Source: Siphonodentalium dalli
Lineage: Eukaryota; Mollusca; Scaphopoda; Gadilida; Siphonodentaliidae
Assembly: GCA_032622095.1 (NCBI GenBank)
Contig: CP136065.1
Coordinates: 99,891,343 to 99,955,342, forward strand
DNA: 64,000 nt
Direction: 5' to 3'
In this document: positions 20,750-31,400 of the stretch, piece by piece
Numbering within the stretch: position 1 is the first letter of the stretch
Layout: each line of letters starts with the position of its first letter
Program-made: the position numbers and the translations under genes
Notes under the pieces: model-generated
Databases searched by the model: none
What the model saw: the letters and a program-made list of their open reading frames with translations, nothing else
Told to the model about the DNA's origin: nothing

Positions 20750-23399
20750 TTAGTTATCATCTTCAGAAATTTCAAGTCTAATTTCCTCCGAGTTCTTACA
20801 GCCTTCTCCACGACAAACTCCACATGCTACAACACATTTCAGTCCATTTTTGCGACACGAACACAAGTTACTTCCACACGAATTCTTGGACGACAACTTG
20901 CATTTACAGCGAACGAACTTCAATAGTTCACAAGGTGCTGCATCCTGGTCAGTCATAATTGTTATGAGTTCTGAGACACCAACCTTCCATCCCCATTCCC
21001 AAGGATCCAACACATTATTTCGAAGATTTTTCCAAATCATTACTTGTAGATGAACTCTCAGACTGTGGAAATATGCCGCCCTTTCTGTTGGTGGAAGTTT
21101 CTGAGGATCGATCGAATTACTCTACTTTCAATAGATTTGTACAAATCACTTATTGTGTTCATCTCATCCTTCTCGATTCTAGGTATTGTTTTTTCTTCAG
21201 ACTGATTTATAGCTACTGTGGCATCAGGCGAAGCATCGAGCACCTTCTCAGTCTGCACTGTTCGGCCACCCCATGGGCTTGTCGGACTTGTACTTTTTTC
21301 TGTAGATGGCACAATGTCTGATATCAGCTTATTTGTAAGAGCAGCCTCAATTAAGAAATGTCCACGCATTGCCTTTGATATTGCCTTCCTAGAAATCATA
21401 TGTGTAACTGCGTTAGGACCATAGACATTCTCCAGAGCCTCTTCCAAACCCGAACCCTTCATTAGTGAACCAATTCTACCCATGAAACTCATAATGGTAT
21501 GAAAGCCACCCAGCCTGCATACTATATTCATGGACTTGGTCATTATAATATTCGTGGCCTTTATCCACAATGGCTGATCAAATGTGATACATGGTGTCAG
21601 GATGTTTAGTTTGGTCGCTTGACCCTGAACATAAAGGAGAGTTGAATATATACAATCCTCATCGGACAGATTCAAATCTATAATCGGCAAAAACAGAACA
21701 TCAGACTTCGTTGTGCACTTCTGGTCATCAGTCGTAATATATTGCATGAAGCCCGACCAATTTGTCCGAGGCTTTGTAGATTGGTTCACAAACCACCCTG
21801 AATGCCACAGTAGATCAGTGTTGAGCTCTGGGGGCAATGTGTGTGGAGTAATCAGTTGAATCAAAGGTTTGTAAGACAACGATGAAAGGCCTTTACCGGG
21901 AGAATCAACATAATGGCATATCTGGACTCCTTTACCTCGATCTAGCTCACCAACCTTCGAACGCTGGCACCTGAGGCTAAGTATTTGATCTTTTGGAGTA
22001 GACACTGCTATCATGCCCATATAATGGAATGTTCCCTGACCATCTAAAGTTGCTATGTTATGGTCTACATTGTCGGCAACCGACTGTGTAAATGTTCCGG
22101 GGAAATAGTCGGTTAGAATATCGTCAGGACGTTCGGTTTGGATGACAGACTGTTTTATCTTTCTGCTTCGTCATGTGTAATGGAGAACCCCAACCTAGAT
22201 AACTCATTCACCAACCATTTTGAACCGAACACGTGATCTATCTCTACACCCACACCAAAAAGTGTTGGTGTTATAACAGATCGAGGTCGAGCAAATTGAA
22301 TTATGGAGTGCCCAATGCTATTTATCTTCAAATCGGATGGAATCAGAACACTTAACATCGTGTGCAAATAATGCGGAACCCACTGTCGACCCCGATCAAT
22401 GGAAGATATATCTTCACTGGTTGGGTATGAATTAGTGTCATACTCAGTCTCTCTTATTTCTGCTTGTAATATCCTTGCTGCTGTCAACATTATCCTTTCA
22501 GTTTCCTCTTCAATACTATCTCTCTTATCACAGTGCCATTTTTCGTTTATGATAAACTTTGCCATGTTCCGAAAACACACTATATTGTTCCGTCCCTCAA
22601 CTTCGGCGAAAAATATAAACTCTCCGTAGTGGTCCTGCAGTTTTTCTTTGAGCCATTTCATACTATACACATGACAATCACCCGCATACTCAATCATTTT
22701 GTCATGCAACTCCCCCAGAGTATATAATTCTGCACCAGCTTCGAGCCAACTACAAACCATCTCAAATCATTGCTGCATTCCCTGGTCCGATCTTCTACCA
22801 CTTTTCGCCTTATCAACCAATGTTGGATTTTCTTTACCCTTCTGGAAATCAGTATAACAGTGTGAGTGGTAGACAGATTCTGCTGCTACCAAGTCTATAC
22901 AACCATACAACCGATCCTGCACATCGGATGCCCATTTGGTCCCACTTTTATCACATAATTTTAGGATATTGTCCCACATTGGGAGGGTTGTTACTTGCCT
23001 CACCCCTTATTTGTCGGGATGTCGAGGATCTATAGTCGCAGGCGTACCACAAAACAAACAGTCTGTCTTGAAATCAAATGATGACACACCAGATCTCAGT
23101 TGTTTATTTGGAGGTACTTCGGTAGTTATGTCGACAGAACGGTGTCGCCTTTTTGGATCTGTGAAATCTCTACGGCAATTCGAATGGACAAGAACTTTAC
23201 CGACTGGTGTCATCTGATAACGCTCATTCAGATAATCTTTCAGGTCGTACCTCCCACGTTTATCACAGAAATTGATCAATGTCAAAATGCCTTTCTTAGA
23301 CACGATGACGGGAGGTTTGTCATCACAACCTGATGGGCATAAAACACACATGTCATCCCGAAATTGCGTAATTTCTTGCGGCTCGCAAAATTCTGCCAT
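20750..23399 (-). pseudogene. Cysteine-rich element protein, broken (about 880 codons)
   Basis: It reads from ATG 23399 (MAEFCEPQEITQFRDDMCVL). The N-terminus has CVLCPSGC and HSNCRRDFTDPKRRHR, like a small zinc-binding module, then a second C-x2-C (CLFCGTP). The middle has TMLSVLIPSDLKINSIGHSI, SVADNVDHNIATLDGQGTFH and GGFHTIMSFMGRIGSLMKGS. The C-terminus is strongly cysteine-rich (CKCKLSSKNSCGSNLCSCRK ... CGVCRGEGCKN), resembling a CXC/tesmin-type zinc region. Defects: in-frame TAA near 23004, in-frame TGA near 22764, frameshifts near 22160 and 21058. I recall multi-copy 'uncharacterized' proteins of this kind in marine invertebrates, but the function is unknown. Confidence 0.65.
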
Positions 23400-23671
23400 A
23401 ACTACAAGACCAACTGATATATGGACTGACACTACATTTAAATGATAGAAATATAGAATATGTATAGTAACAGGTCTCATGCGTACGTTGGCACCGTTAG
23501 GTTTCAACAGGAGAAAAGTTATATAAAGCCTTCAATCCAGTGGTTTGCAAATCAAAGTATTACTACTTGGACATACACAGCCGGAATGAGACAATACAAG
23601 CAACGAAGCTATATGCGAAAAAGCAGCCGATAGTCGAGACCTTTTATGTGCATATGTGAGAACAAGCATAT

Positions 23672-23788
23672 AGCACGTGTTCTGTTATAAACGCTCTTTA
23701 TGTTCTGTTCTGTTATACACACGCTCTTTATGACAATTCCTGGAAGGGTATAGCAAAACACGTGTTCTGTAGCAAACGCTCTTTATTG
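23672..23788 (-). repeat. Three short direct repeats upstream of the element ORF
   Basis: Three copies of a motif with 'gttctgtt(a)...aacgctcttta' occur at 23674-23700, 23702-23730 and 23761-23786. They lie 280-390 bases upstream of the ATG at 23399 on the minus strand, where a promoter would be. A regulatory role is only inferred. Confidence 0.4.
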
Positions 23789-23929
23789 TTGAACGAACCG
23801 ACATTGCCAGCCAGCTAATATAGATATCAGTGATACACATAAACTTGGTTTATTCGCTGTATGGACTAACAAATCGCAGTTAAGTAAATTATATAGACAC
23901 ATTAAGCACATAAATTCGTCAATGTTCAT

Positions 23930-24520
23930 AACTGGTTGAATAAATTGATAAAAACGGCATTTGAGAGTCAAACGTGTGTTGTATTTCAAAGTGCTCTGAA
24001 ATCCGTGTCCATGCGCGGATTTTGGCAAATTTTGGATATGTTGTGTCTGTGGCTTTATCGGTTAGATTGATACCAAATTGAACATGTATTCCAGAAAATA
24101 TGACATGCCAATTATAATTGACTGTTGTCTTAGACAAATATATACTTGAAAATTATAATTTTCTCGAATTTGGCTGTTATATTAACAGAAGTATGTCCCA
24201 ATTGACAACAAAATTGTCTATATATATGTTCTAACATATGTTACTATCAATGTGGAATCCGTTTTTGGTGAGATTTTGTCCATATTCACTGAGGGTCTGC
24301 GTGTAAATGTGTAAATGTGCGTTGACTGGAAAATTATTCATTTGGCGGCCATCTTTTACGCCATCTTGGATCCTGAATTTTCCCATGAGCGGATTTTTGA
24401 TATGTTGTTCCTGAAGCTTTTCCGCGTCGAATGACACCAAAATCAGCTTGTATCCAATTTCTTCCGGGTTGACCCCCAAATTCAACTTCAACGACCATAC
24501 TAAATGGATTTCGAATCTCG
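23930..24520 (-). repeat. Right subterminal repeats of the 4.6-kb element
   Basis: It contains the inverse of the left arm (24215-24520) and a diverged inner unit (about 23985-24180: 'gcgcggattttggcaaattt', 'ggatatgttgt'). It carries paired 'ggcggccatctt' and 'gccatcttgg' sites at 24343-24370. Confidence 0.55.
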
Positions 24521-24570
24521 AAGCTTCGTCGGACCCTAGCTTGAAAAGCATATGAAGTGGTTTCATTTAT

Positions 24571-25734
24571 CAGGGTTTCCGCTATACCTGTTCCCCTCGC
24601 CAAGTTTTCCCCTCCTACCATACCCCAGGACATACTGCATGTCTATAAAGGTATAAAGATGTTTAAAACTTCTGAATTTTGTTGGAATAGTACTAAGGAA
24701 TTTTAAAAGGTGAATTTATTTTATATCTTGTGAGTGTACACACTCTAAACGCGTTGTTATACAGAAAATTGAAACAGGAAGTGATCGGAACTGACATCGC
24801 TAGAAGCTATGCCTTTGAGGCTGGTTAGTTACGTTGCGGTTAGTACCCGGTTATCAGTGTAGTTTCCAGTAATTATTTGGGGACACCTGTTTTATATGTC
24901 AAAGTCATATCCGAAGGCCGCAGCCGTAAGTTGGGTAGGGTATGGGGTGGCCTACCCCTGGAATTACATGTACATACTGCCATAAAATGACAACTTATTG
25001 CTTTATTTGATGATTTAGTGTTAGTTGTGTTTGTTTTCTAGTAGTATTAAATGGTCAAAAAAAAATTATCTGATGATTTTTTTCTTCTTTCTAACTGTTT
25101 TTTGGGCGCCTGGAGTTTGGGCGCCCATACCTGTTACAGGTACCAAAACTGGCCTGGAAATTACTCTGCCGGTTATGTTATGCAAAAGAGCAGTATTTTA
25201 ATCGTACCTGTCATGTTTTATACCGCAAAATATACTGTTCACTTTGTAATAGAGCGAGAGAGAAATGTGGGAGTAGCCACACCGGGCATCAAGGCATCTT
25301 ACCACTGCCCACAAAGAATACTCATCGGCCAGATATGTAATCAGCCTTCTATATTTACACTGCAGCTGCTAAAATATATTCCGATTACGTTATGCATCCG
25401 AAATATCTGCTGGGTCTTCCACAGTGAGTCTTTTAACATTAACGAGCACGTTTAACTCGGGATCCAAATACTGGTGTTCTGTACTTCGTAAATTAATTTA
25501 TATCTAATAAATTTACTAGTTTTAAAGTTACAGGTACATGTATAAGGTTTATAGCTTAAAATTGGCACTTGGGCAGAAATGGAACAAAACAATCTGCCAT
25601 TTCTACTCTCACACGATTCTATTGGCCGATATAACGAAAGTAGTTCAACCAGTGCTAAAACAGGCTACTTTTACCTGGATTTTTCCCCTTGACGGCTACC
25701 GGCCCCATTCCCCTAACCCCTAGCGGAAACCCTG
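24571..25734. mobile_element. hAT-like non-autonomous element
   Basis: Ends are CAGGGTTTCCGCTA (24571-24584) and TAGCGGAAACCCTG (25721-25734), a perfect 14-bp inverted repeat of hAT style, with more inverted similarity inside ('tgttcccct' and 'ccccattcccc'). The direct repeat 'catttat' lies immediately outside both ends (24564-24570 and 25735-25741). hAT elements usually duplicate 8 bp, so one base may have mutated. No transposase. Degenerate relatives: about 1105-1885, and part of it inverted at about 43340-43680. Confidence 0.7.
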
Positions 25735-26245
25735 CATTTATAGTGAATTTTGTTTTGCACAAAGAACATTTGTGCTTGTTTGAATATTGTGTCCTGTTAG
25801 TCACGTTACGGAATGTCCCATTAGTCACGCTACTTTTTGCAAGATATCATGAAAAGAATCAAGAGATATGTAACAGAGTTTGTTGCGCATTAAAGTCTGG
25901 AAACCCTTCTTTGCTCCAAAATAATATTTATTATTCACATCGCCTAATTTTGATAAACTTTTTTCAAATGTTATGCTTCCAAATTGTTTAAGTCAATAAA
26001 ATGTCGCGTTGGCCATTAGTCACAACACTGTCTTGACTACCTTCCATGAACAGGGATTGATTTAAATGTTTCGCATGGCAATTTGTGACGCAATTTCCAA
26101 TTTCTGCTAACAAATTTAAAATAAAATGAAAATGTCCATGACACTGTAGCTCAACTTGGAGAGGGGATAATGTGATGTAGTCAATGGAGCGATTAGGAAT
26201 GCGGAAAGTTGAAATGTCTGAGTATATTTAATACAAGCCAGCTTA
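25735..26245. other. Intergenic; includes a solo 5' end of a tandem-repeat element
   Basis: About 26120-26215 ('gacactgtagctcaacttgg', 'agtcaatggagcgattagga') matches the 5' end of the tandem-repeat element at 33712-34880, but no array follows. The first Helitron unit begins at 26246. Confidence 0.5.
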
Positions 26246-26623
26246 TCTCCTATATATTTTGAAGACCTCTGTCTGTCTGTATGTCTGTATGTATGTATGT
26301 CATTTATACAAATCTACGATTCTCGACCGATCGGGACGAAACTTGGTACGAGTGTGTAGTTTGACCAGGCGGTCGTTGTTGTCGTATTGGCGAGCCCGTG
26401 CGGCGCCCGCTTCGCGCATACGAGATCTCGGAAACGGGTGGAGCTATCGACTTGAAATTTGCAATGTGAATGTATCTTGCCCCGGATACAAATTTTATCG
26501 GGTCGCCGAGCCCGTGCGACGCCAGCTTCGTGCATGCGCAGACCAGATCTCGGAAACAGGTGGAGCTATCGACTTGAAATTTGGTTTTTGAATAGCCCGG
26601 ACAACGTCGGGCTCATCGGCTGG
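26246..26623 (+). mobile_element. Helitron unit 1 (family 1)
   Basis: 5' end TCTCCTATATATTTTGAAGA, then a (GTCT/GTAT)n stretch, 'gaccgatcgggacgaaactt', and two monomers of about 122 bp with 'ctcggaaacgggtggagcta'. The terminal hairpin is at 26595-26612, ending CTGG (26620-26623). Confidence 0.75.
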
Positions 26624-27012
26624 TCTCATATATATTTTGAAGACCTCTGTCTGTTTGTCTGTCTGTCATTTATACAAATCTACGATTCTCGACCGATCGG
26701 GACGAAACTTGGTACGTGTGTGTAGTTTGACCAGGCGGTCGTCGTTGTCGTATTGGCGAGCCCGTGCGACGCCCGTGCAGCGCATGCGCAGACGAGATCT
26801 CGGAAACGGGTGGAGCTATCGACTTGAAATTTTCTATGTGAATGTATCTTGCCCCGGATACGAATTTTATCGGGTCGCCGAGCCTGTGCGACGCCAGCTT
26901 CGCGCATGCGCAGACCAGATCTCGGAAACGGTGGAGCTATCGACTTGAAATTTGGTATGTGAATGTATCTTGTCCCGGATACAAATTTTATCGGGTCGCC
27001 GAGCCCGTGCGA

Positions 27013-28065
27013 TAGTGATGGGCGGTTAACCGAGAAAACAACTCGGTTTCGGTTTTTGACAATAAACCGAAAACCGACCGACGCGATTCTGCTCAAACCG
27101 ACATTACGTTTTTTTTGTATATGTTTATTTTTCACTTAAATCGACTTATTATACCTCCCCAGGTACTTATTAGTTGATATTGTTATCAAATTATCGGCCT
27201 CTGATCAATATTATATCGGAATGTGTCCATTTCGTCTCAGATATGTGTTGTTATAATATCGTAGGCGACTGTTTTTGTTCTTTTTCAAAACATGGCCGAA
27301 CAAAATAACGAACAGGGTTCAACAAAAAGCCCTGTTTTGGAGTTATTTTACGCGTCTAACTGGAGACGACTCCAAAAAATGTCGCTGCTTAATATGTCAT
27401 AAAAACGTCGTATCAGAGCATGCAAATACCAGCAACCTGGCCAGACAGTCGAAAACTAAACCAAGTAAATGGTATGAACACTTTGATCGTCTGGACATTC
27501 CGATGTGACGTAATCTGGGCAAACCATGTGCAGCTTGTAAACTATGTCGCAACATAAATCACAGACATCAAAGCGATCACACCGCAGTCATTGAATGTGG
27601 GTCAATCATGCACGTGTCAAGAATTGTTACACAGTCAGGTCAAGGACGCCCACTGTTTGTGAATTTGCTGTTTGCGGTTGAATTCTCAGATACTATAATA
27701 TGATTTTAAATATGTTTTAAACATGTCAGAAAGGGATGAACATTGAACAGTGAAGATGGGGGTGTTTATTTTTTTAAATACCGAATTGTATCATCTATAT
27801 GATCTTATCGCATTGGATTCATTTTGCGTCGGCATTTTGTCCCGTTGTTTACCGGTGATCGCAGTTCCTTCCTCAAATATTCAACGTTATTGGGACATTA
27901 TTGACTCTAATTACGGTTACTTTGAAAGTATATACTCAAATTGTATGTATTTCAGTATAATTTCACTATCTAGTAAAAAAAAAACCGAAAACCGAACCGA
28001 AACCGAGGTTTTTTCTCCCAAAAAAAACGAAACCGAACGTAAAAAATCAAAACCGCCCATCTCTA
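27013..28065 (+). mobile_element. hAT element with BED-finger remnant
   Basis: The terminal inverted repeat TAGTGATGGGCGGTT (27013-27027) pairs with AACCGCCCATCTCTA (28051-28065). The 8-bp target duplication CCGTGCGA is perfect at 27005-27012 and 28066-28073. Subterminal 'aaccgaaa' motifs are abundant at both ends. The length of 1053 bp and the lack of a transposase core make it non-autonomous. Confidence 0.9.
27293..27508 (+). pseudogene. BED zinc-finger fragment of hAT transposase
   Basis: ATG 27293 opens MAEQNNEQGSTKSPV. One base of a T-run (27331-27334) shifts the frame to FWSYFTRLTGDDSKKCRCLI, CHKNVV and ANTSNLARQSK, matching a BED finger (aromatic W-x-F, C-x2-C, then H-x-H). The His expected in 'NLxRH' is Gln here and the second His is lost, so metal binding is broken. 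A stop follows at 27506-27508 and no catalytic domain is present. Confidence 0.75.
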
Positions 28066-28177
28066 CCGTGCGACGCCAGCTTCGCGCATGCGCAGACCAG
28101 ATCTCGGAAACGGGTAGAGCTATTGACTTGAAATTTGGTTTTTGAATAGCCCGGACAACGTCGGGCTCATCGGCTAG

Positions 28178-28852
28178 TCTCATCTCATATATATTTTGAA
28201 GACCTCTGTCTGTATGTTTGTCTGTCTGTATGTTTGTCATTTATACAAATCTACGATTCTCGACCGATCGGGACGAAACTTGGTACGTGTGTGTAGTTTG
28301 ACCAGGCGGTGGACGTTGTCGTATTGGCGAGCCTGTGCGGCGCCCACTTCGCGCATGCGCAGACGAGATCTCGGAAACGGGTGGAGCTATCGACTTGAAA
28401 TTTGCTATGTGAATGTATCTTGCCCCGGATACGAATTTTATCGGGTCCCCGAGCCCGTGCGACGCCAGCTTCGCGCATGCGCAGACGAGATCTCGGAAAC
28501 GGGTGGAGCTATCTACTTGAAATTTGGTATGTGAATGTATCTTGCCCCGTATACGAATTTTATCGGGTCGCCGAGCCCGTGCGACGCCAGCTTCGCGCAT
28601 GCGCAGACGAGATCTCGGAAACGGGTGGAGCTATCGACTTGAATTTTGGTATGTGAATGTATCTTGCCCCAGATACAAATTTTATCGGGTCGCCGAGCCC
28701 GTGCGACGCCAGCTTCGTGCATGCGCAGACCAGATCTCGGAAACGGGTGGAGCTATCGACTTAAAATTTGGAATGTGAATGTATCTTGCCCCGGATACGA
28801 ATTTTAAATTTGGTTTTTGAATAGCCCGGACAACGTCGGGCTCATCGGCTAG
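28178..28852 (+). mobile_element. Helitron unit 3 (family 1)
   Basis: Five monomers of about 122 bp, then the terminal hairpin (28823-28840) and CTAG (28849-28852). The start has a small duplication, 'tctcatctcatat'. Confidence 0.75.
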
Positions 28853-29285
28853 TCTCATATATATTTTGAAGACCTCTGTCTGTCTGTCTGCATGTCTGTC
28901 TGTATGTCATTAATACAAATCTACGATTCTCGACCTATCGGGACGAAACTTGGTACGTGTGTGTAGTTTGACCAGGCGGTGGACATTGTCGTATTGGCGA
29001 GCCCGTGCGGCGCCCGCTTCGCGTATGCGCAGACGAGATCTCGGAAACTGGTGGAGCTATCGACTTTAAATTTGCTATGTGAATGTATCTTGCCCCGGAT
29101 ACGAATTTTATCGGGTCGCCGAGCCCGTGCGGCGCCCGCTTCGCGCATGCGCAGACGAGATCTCGGAAACGGGTGGAGCTATCGACTTGAAATTTGGTTT
29201 TTGAATAGCCCGGTCAACGTCAGGCTGGGTAGAGCTATCGATTTGGTTTTTGAATAGCCCGGACAACGTCGGGCTCATCGGCTAG
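28853..29285 (+). mobile_element. Helitron unit 4 (family 1)
   Basis: Two monomers, then the hairpin region appears twice (29207-29224 degenerate, 29258-29275 intact), ending CTAG at 29282-29285. The doubled end suggests read-through or slippage at termination. Confidence 0.72.
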
Positions 29286-30171
29286 TCTATTATATATTTT
29301 GGGAAATCTGTGTGTGTGTGTGTTCGCGATGGACTCGAAAACGGCCGAGCCGATTTCGATGAAACTTGGTATGTGGGGATACTTTCGGCCGGGGAGTGGC
29401 ATGGGCCTATTAATTTGCCCCGTGCGATGTGACCTTGACATCGGGTCATTTCAAGGTCAAACGCCAGAGTATCACGGGATTTCGATGAAAATTAGTGTCT
29501 GGGGATACTTTCGTATAGGGAGTGTCGTAAGCCTATTCGTTTGCCCATGCGACGTGACCTTGAAATCGGGTCAATTCAAGGTCAAATCGCGAATTTTGAT
29601 GGGAGAGAACTGCTGAGCCGATTTCGATGAAACTTGGTATGTGGGGTTACTTTCGGCCGGGGAGTGACATGGGCCTATTAATTTGCCGTGCGACGTGACC
29701 TTGAAATTGGGTCATTTCAAGGTCGAATGCCCGAGTATCACGGGATATCGATGATAATTAGTGTCTAGAGATAATTTTGTATGGGGAGTGTCCTAAGCCT
29801 ATTCATTTGCCCGTGCGACGTGACATTGACATCGGGTCAATTCAAGGTCAAATCGCGAATTTGTATGGGATTTCGACGAAATTTTATACGTAGGGTTACT
29901 TTTGTCCACTGAGTGTTTTGGACGGGTCAAATTGTGACCCCGACCTGACCTTGACCTTCAAAATGATCAATTCGAGGTCAAATAGGGTAAAACCGGATGG
30001 ATTTCGACGGGTACTTTTGTTTGATACTTTTGTCCGGGCAGTGTTTTGGACGGGTCAAATCGTGACCCCACCTGACCTTGACCTTCAAAATGGACAATTC
30101 AAGGTCAAATCGCGCAATTCGCCGAAAAGCAGAGGGGAAACAGCCCGGACGTAGTCGGGTCCACCTGCTAG
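29286..30171 (+). mobile_element. Helitron unit 5 (family 2)
   Basis: It starts TCTATTATATATTTTGGGAA followed by (GT)n. The monomers differ from family 1 ('gccgatttcgatgaaacttg', 'cgtgacctttgacatcgggtc'-like, 'caaggtcaaatcgcg'), with about 4-5 imperfect copies of 100-200 bp. It ends with hairpin CCCGGACGTAGTCGGG (30144-30159) and CTAG (30168-30171). Confidence 0.72.
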
Positions 30172-30323
30172 TAAGGCTGAAGGGGTCACTCTCACCAAAA
30201 AAAGTGCTGAAGGGTACACAGGATTTTCAAAATGTGCTGCAGGGTACACAGGGTTTGAAATGTCGTTCTAATGGCATTCAGTTTTCGTATCTGCCATGAT
30301 TTCTGTTAGAGAATAATTGTTTA

Positions 30324-30375
30324 GGCCAAAGCGAAAAATAGGCATGTTTCCACTCCCCCGCCCGCCCCACCTCAA

Positions 30376-30415
<40 letters not shown>

Positions 30416-31400
30416 ACGAAACTCACTTTATTTATTTTCCAAATGCCGAAAAATAAAATACGATGTATTTACTATTTCCACGTGAATTAATACTACACTA
30501 TTTATATTGTTATATATAGACCTCTCACATAAACAAGCATACTAAAATTGTCTCCTTATTTGGTTATTAAATCGACCCACTGACAATAAAATTCCGTGTT
30601 GTGACCGATATAGCAACAGATTGTAAACAAAAACAAACGCGCACGTGGTTTTCAGACACACTGTAAAATGAAGCTCCATGGCGGCATTAGGGTGATGAGT
30701 TTATGACCGGATTATTAATGTACGTCAACTAACGACATGCCCAAATATACCGGCAAAATAATGCTACACAATATTTACGCGAACGCAATCGCAAAGAATA
30801 CATCTGTCCCAAAACTTCCAACGGTATCTGAAAAGAACGGACTGTAACAACCGGATGATATAGGCCTACGGTAATTTACCGAACGGAAGCCGGAGTGTAT
30901 ATTTACAGGAAGATCTAAAACAATTTTGCCAACATCCGGGAAATAGTGTCAACATGTCGTCCCAAACAAGTGCCAGCAGCGTGTTGGCACTTAAGTTTTT
31001 TAAATGCATACACATGGCGCAAGGCAGAAACAAAATGACAAAGGTTCCCCACTGCAACACCTTTTTTCAAGTCTATGAAAAGAATCACCCCAAAGGCCTT
31101 GACGTCCAATTATGTGGAAAGTTATTCTACACTGTTGTAAATATTGAAACTAGTTGTTTTATTGAATATTAATGAACATATGTACAATTTGCACATGTAG
31201 ATTAAATACAAGGCACTGAAATTCAGTACATACATTGTTACTGTTAGCCTTCACAATAAGTTCATAAATGACATAATTATTAGAAAGATAGCGAAAAAAT
31301 AAAGTGAAAAAAAAAAATAAAGAGAAAAGCCACCCCCCCCCCCCCGCCCCTGTTTTTTTTATGGATGGGAGTGGAAACACACCTATTTTTCGCTTTGGCC
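30324..31400 (+). mobile_element. PIF/Harbinger-like element C (1.08 kb)
   Basis: Ends GGCCAAAGCGAAAAATAGG and CCTATTTTTCGCTTTGGCC with further inverted TGTTTCC; TTA on both sides (30321-30323 and 31401-31403). Near the left end is a 37-base poly-C tract (30378-30414), near the right end C tracts at 31334-31350. It contains the ORF at 30954-31172. Confidence 0.72.
30954..31172 (+). CDS. Element-C ORF, unknown function
   Basis: This is a 72-codon frame with start MSSQTSASSVLALKFFKCIH and the segment TFFQVYEKNHPKGLDV. Residues 1-55 resemble the ORF of element B (17638-18118), including the M(S/A)SQT start and (L/G)LKF(F/L)KC. The cysteine-rich C-terminus of element B is missing, so this is probably a truncated copy. 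The family is not recognised. Confidence 0.45.
   Translation: MSSQTSASSVLALKFFKCIHMAQGRNKMTKVPHCNTFFQVYEKNHPKGLDVQLCGKLFYTVVNIETSCFIEY

Larger units (their letters stand above)
19935..24520 (-). mobile_element. Undescribed-type DNA element with long subterminal inverted repeats and cysteine-rich ORF
   Basis: Left arm 19935-20205 is the inverse of right arm 24215-24520. Shared stretches include 'acccggaagaaattggatac', 'agctgattttggtgtcattc', 'gaaaattcaggatccaagat' and, further inward, 'attccacattga(a/t)agtaac'. Each arm has a second, more diverged unit further in (20340-20640 and about 23930-24180). Between the arms lies one broken minus-strand ORF (20750-23399). This layout indicates a DNA transposon or integrated element. 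I could not place it in a named superfamily. Confidence 0.6.
26624..28177 (+). mobile_element. Helitron unit 2, split by a hAT element
   Basis: Same structure as unit 1, with its last monomer interrupted at 27012/28066 by the element 27013-28065. Without the insert it would be about 500 bp. It ends with hairpin 28149-28166 and CTAG at 28174-28177. Confidence 0.78.
26246..30171 (+). mobile_element. Head-to-tail chain of five Helitron-like units
   Basis: Units: 26246-26623, 26624-28177, 28178-28852, 28853-29285 (one family) and 29286-30171 (second family). Each begins TCT(C/A) and ends CTAG or CTGG. The hairpin GCCCGGACAACGTCGGGC lies 9-10 bases before the end in family 1, and CCCGGACGTAGTCGGG before the end in family 2. 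The next unit starts at the following T. The outer flanks are A (26245) and T (30172), the Helitron target. No Rep/helicase ORF is present, so all units are non-autonomous. Confidence 0.8.

Noticed and set aside
20570-20926. 118-codon plus-strand frame and plus-strand frames at 21073-21424
   Set aside because: Antisense shadow of the cysteine-rich ORF and its subterminal repeats.
25051-25455. 134-codon frame inside the hAT-like element at 24571-25734
   Set aside because: No transposase motif, and not evidently preserved in the degenerate related copies.
26259-29257. Many overlapping open frames on both strands across the Helitron chain (for example frames reading MREAGVARARRPDK)
   Set aside because: They repeat with the 122-bp monomer, occur on both strands, and reflect its high GC content and lack of stops. 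No known domain; not genes.
30378-30414. 37-base poly-C tract as a special signal
   Set aside because: Several C/G tracts of varying length occur in related elements; slippage or assembly padding explains it without a function.
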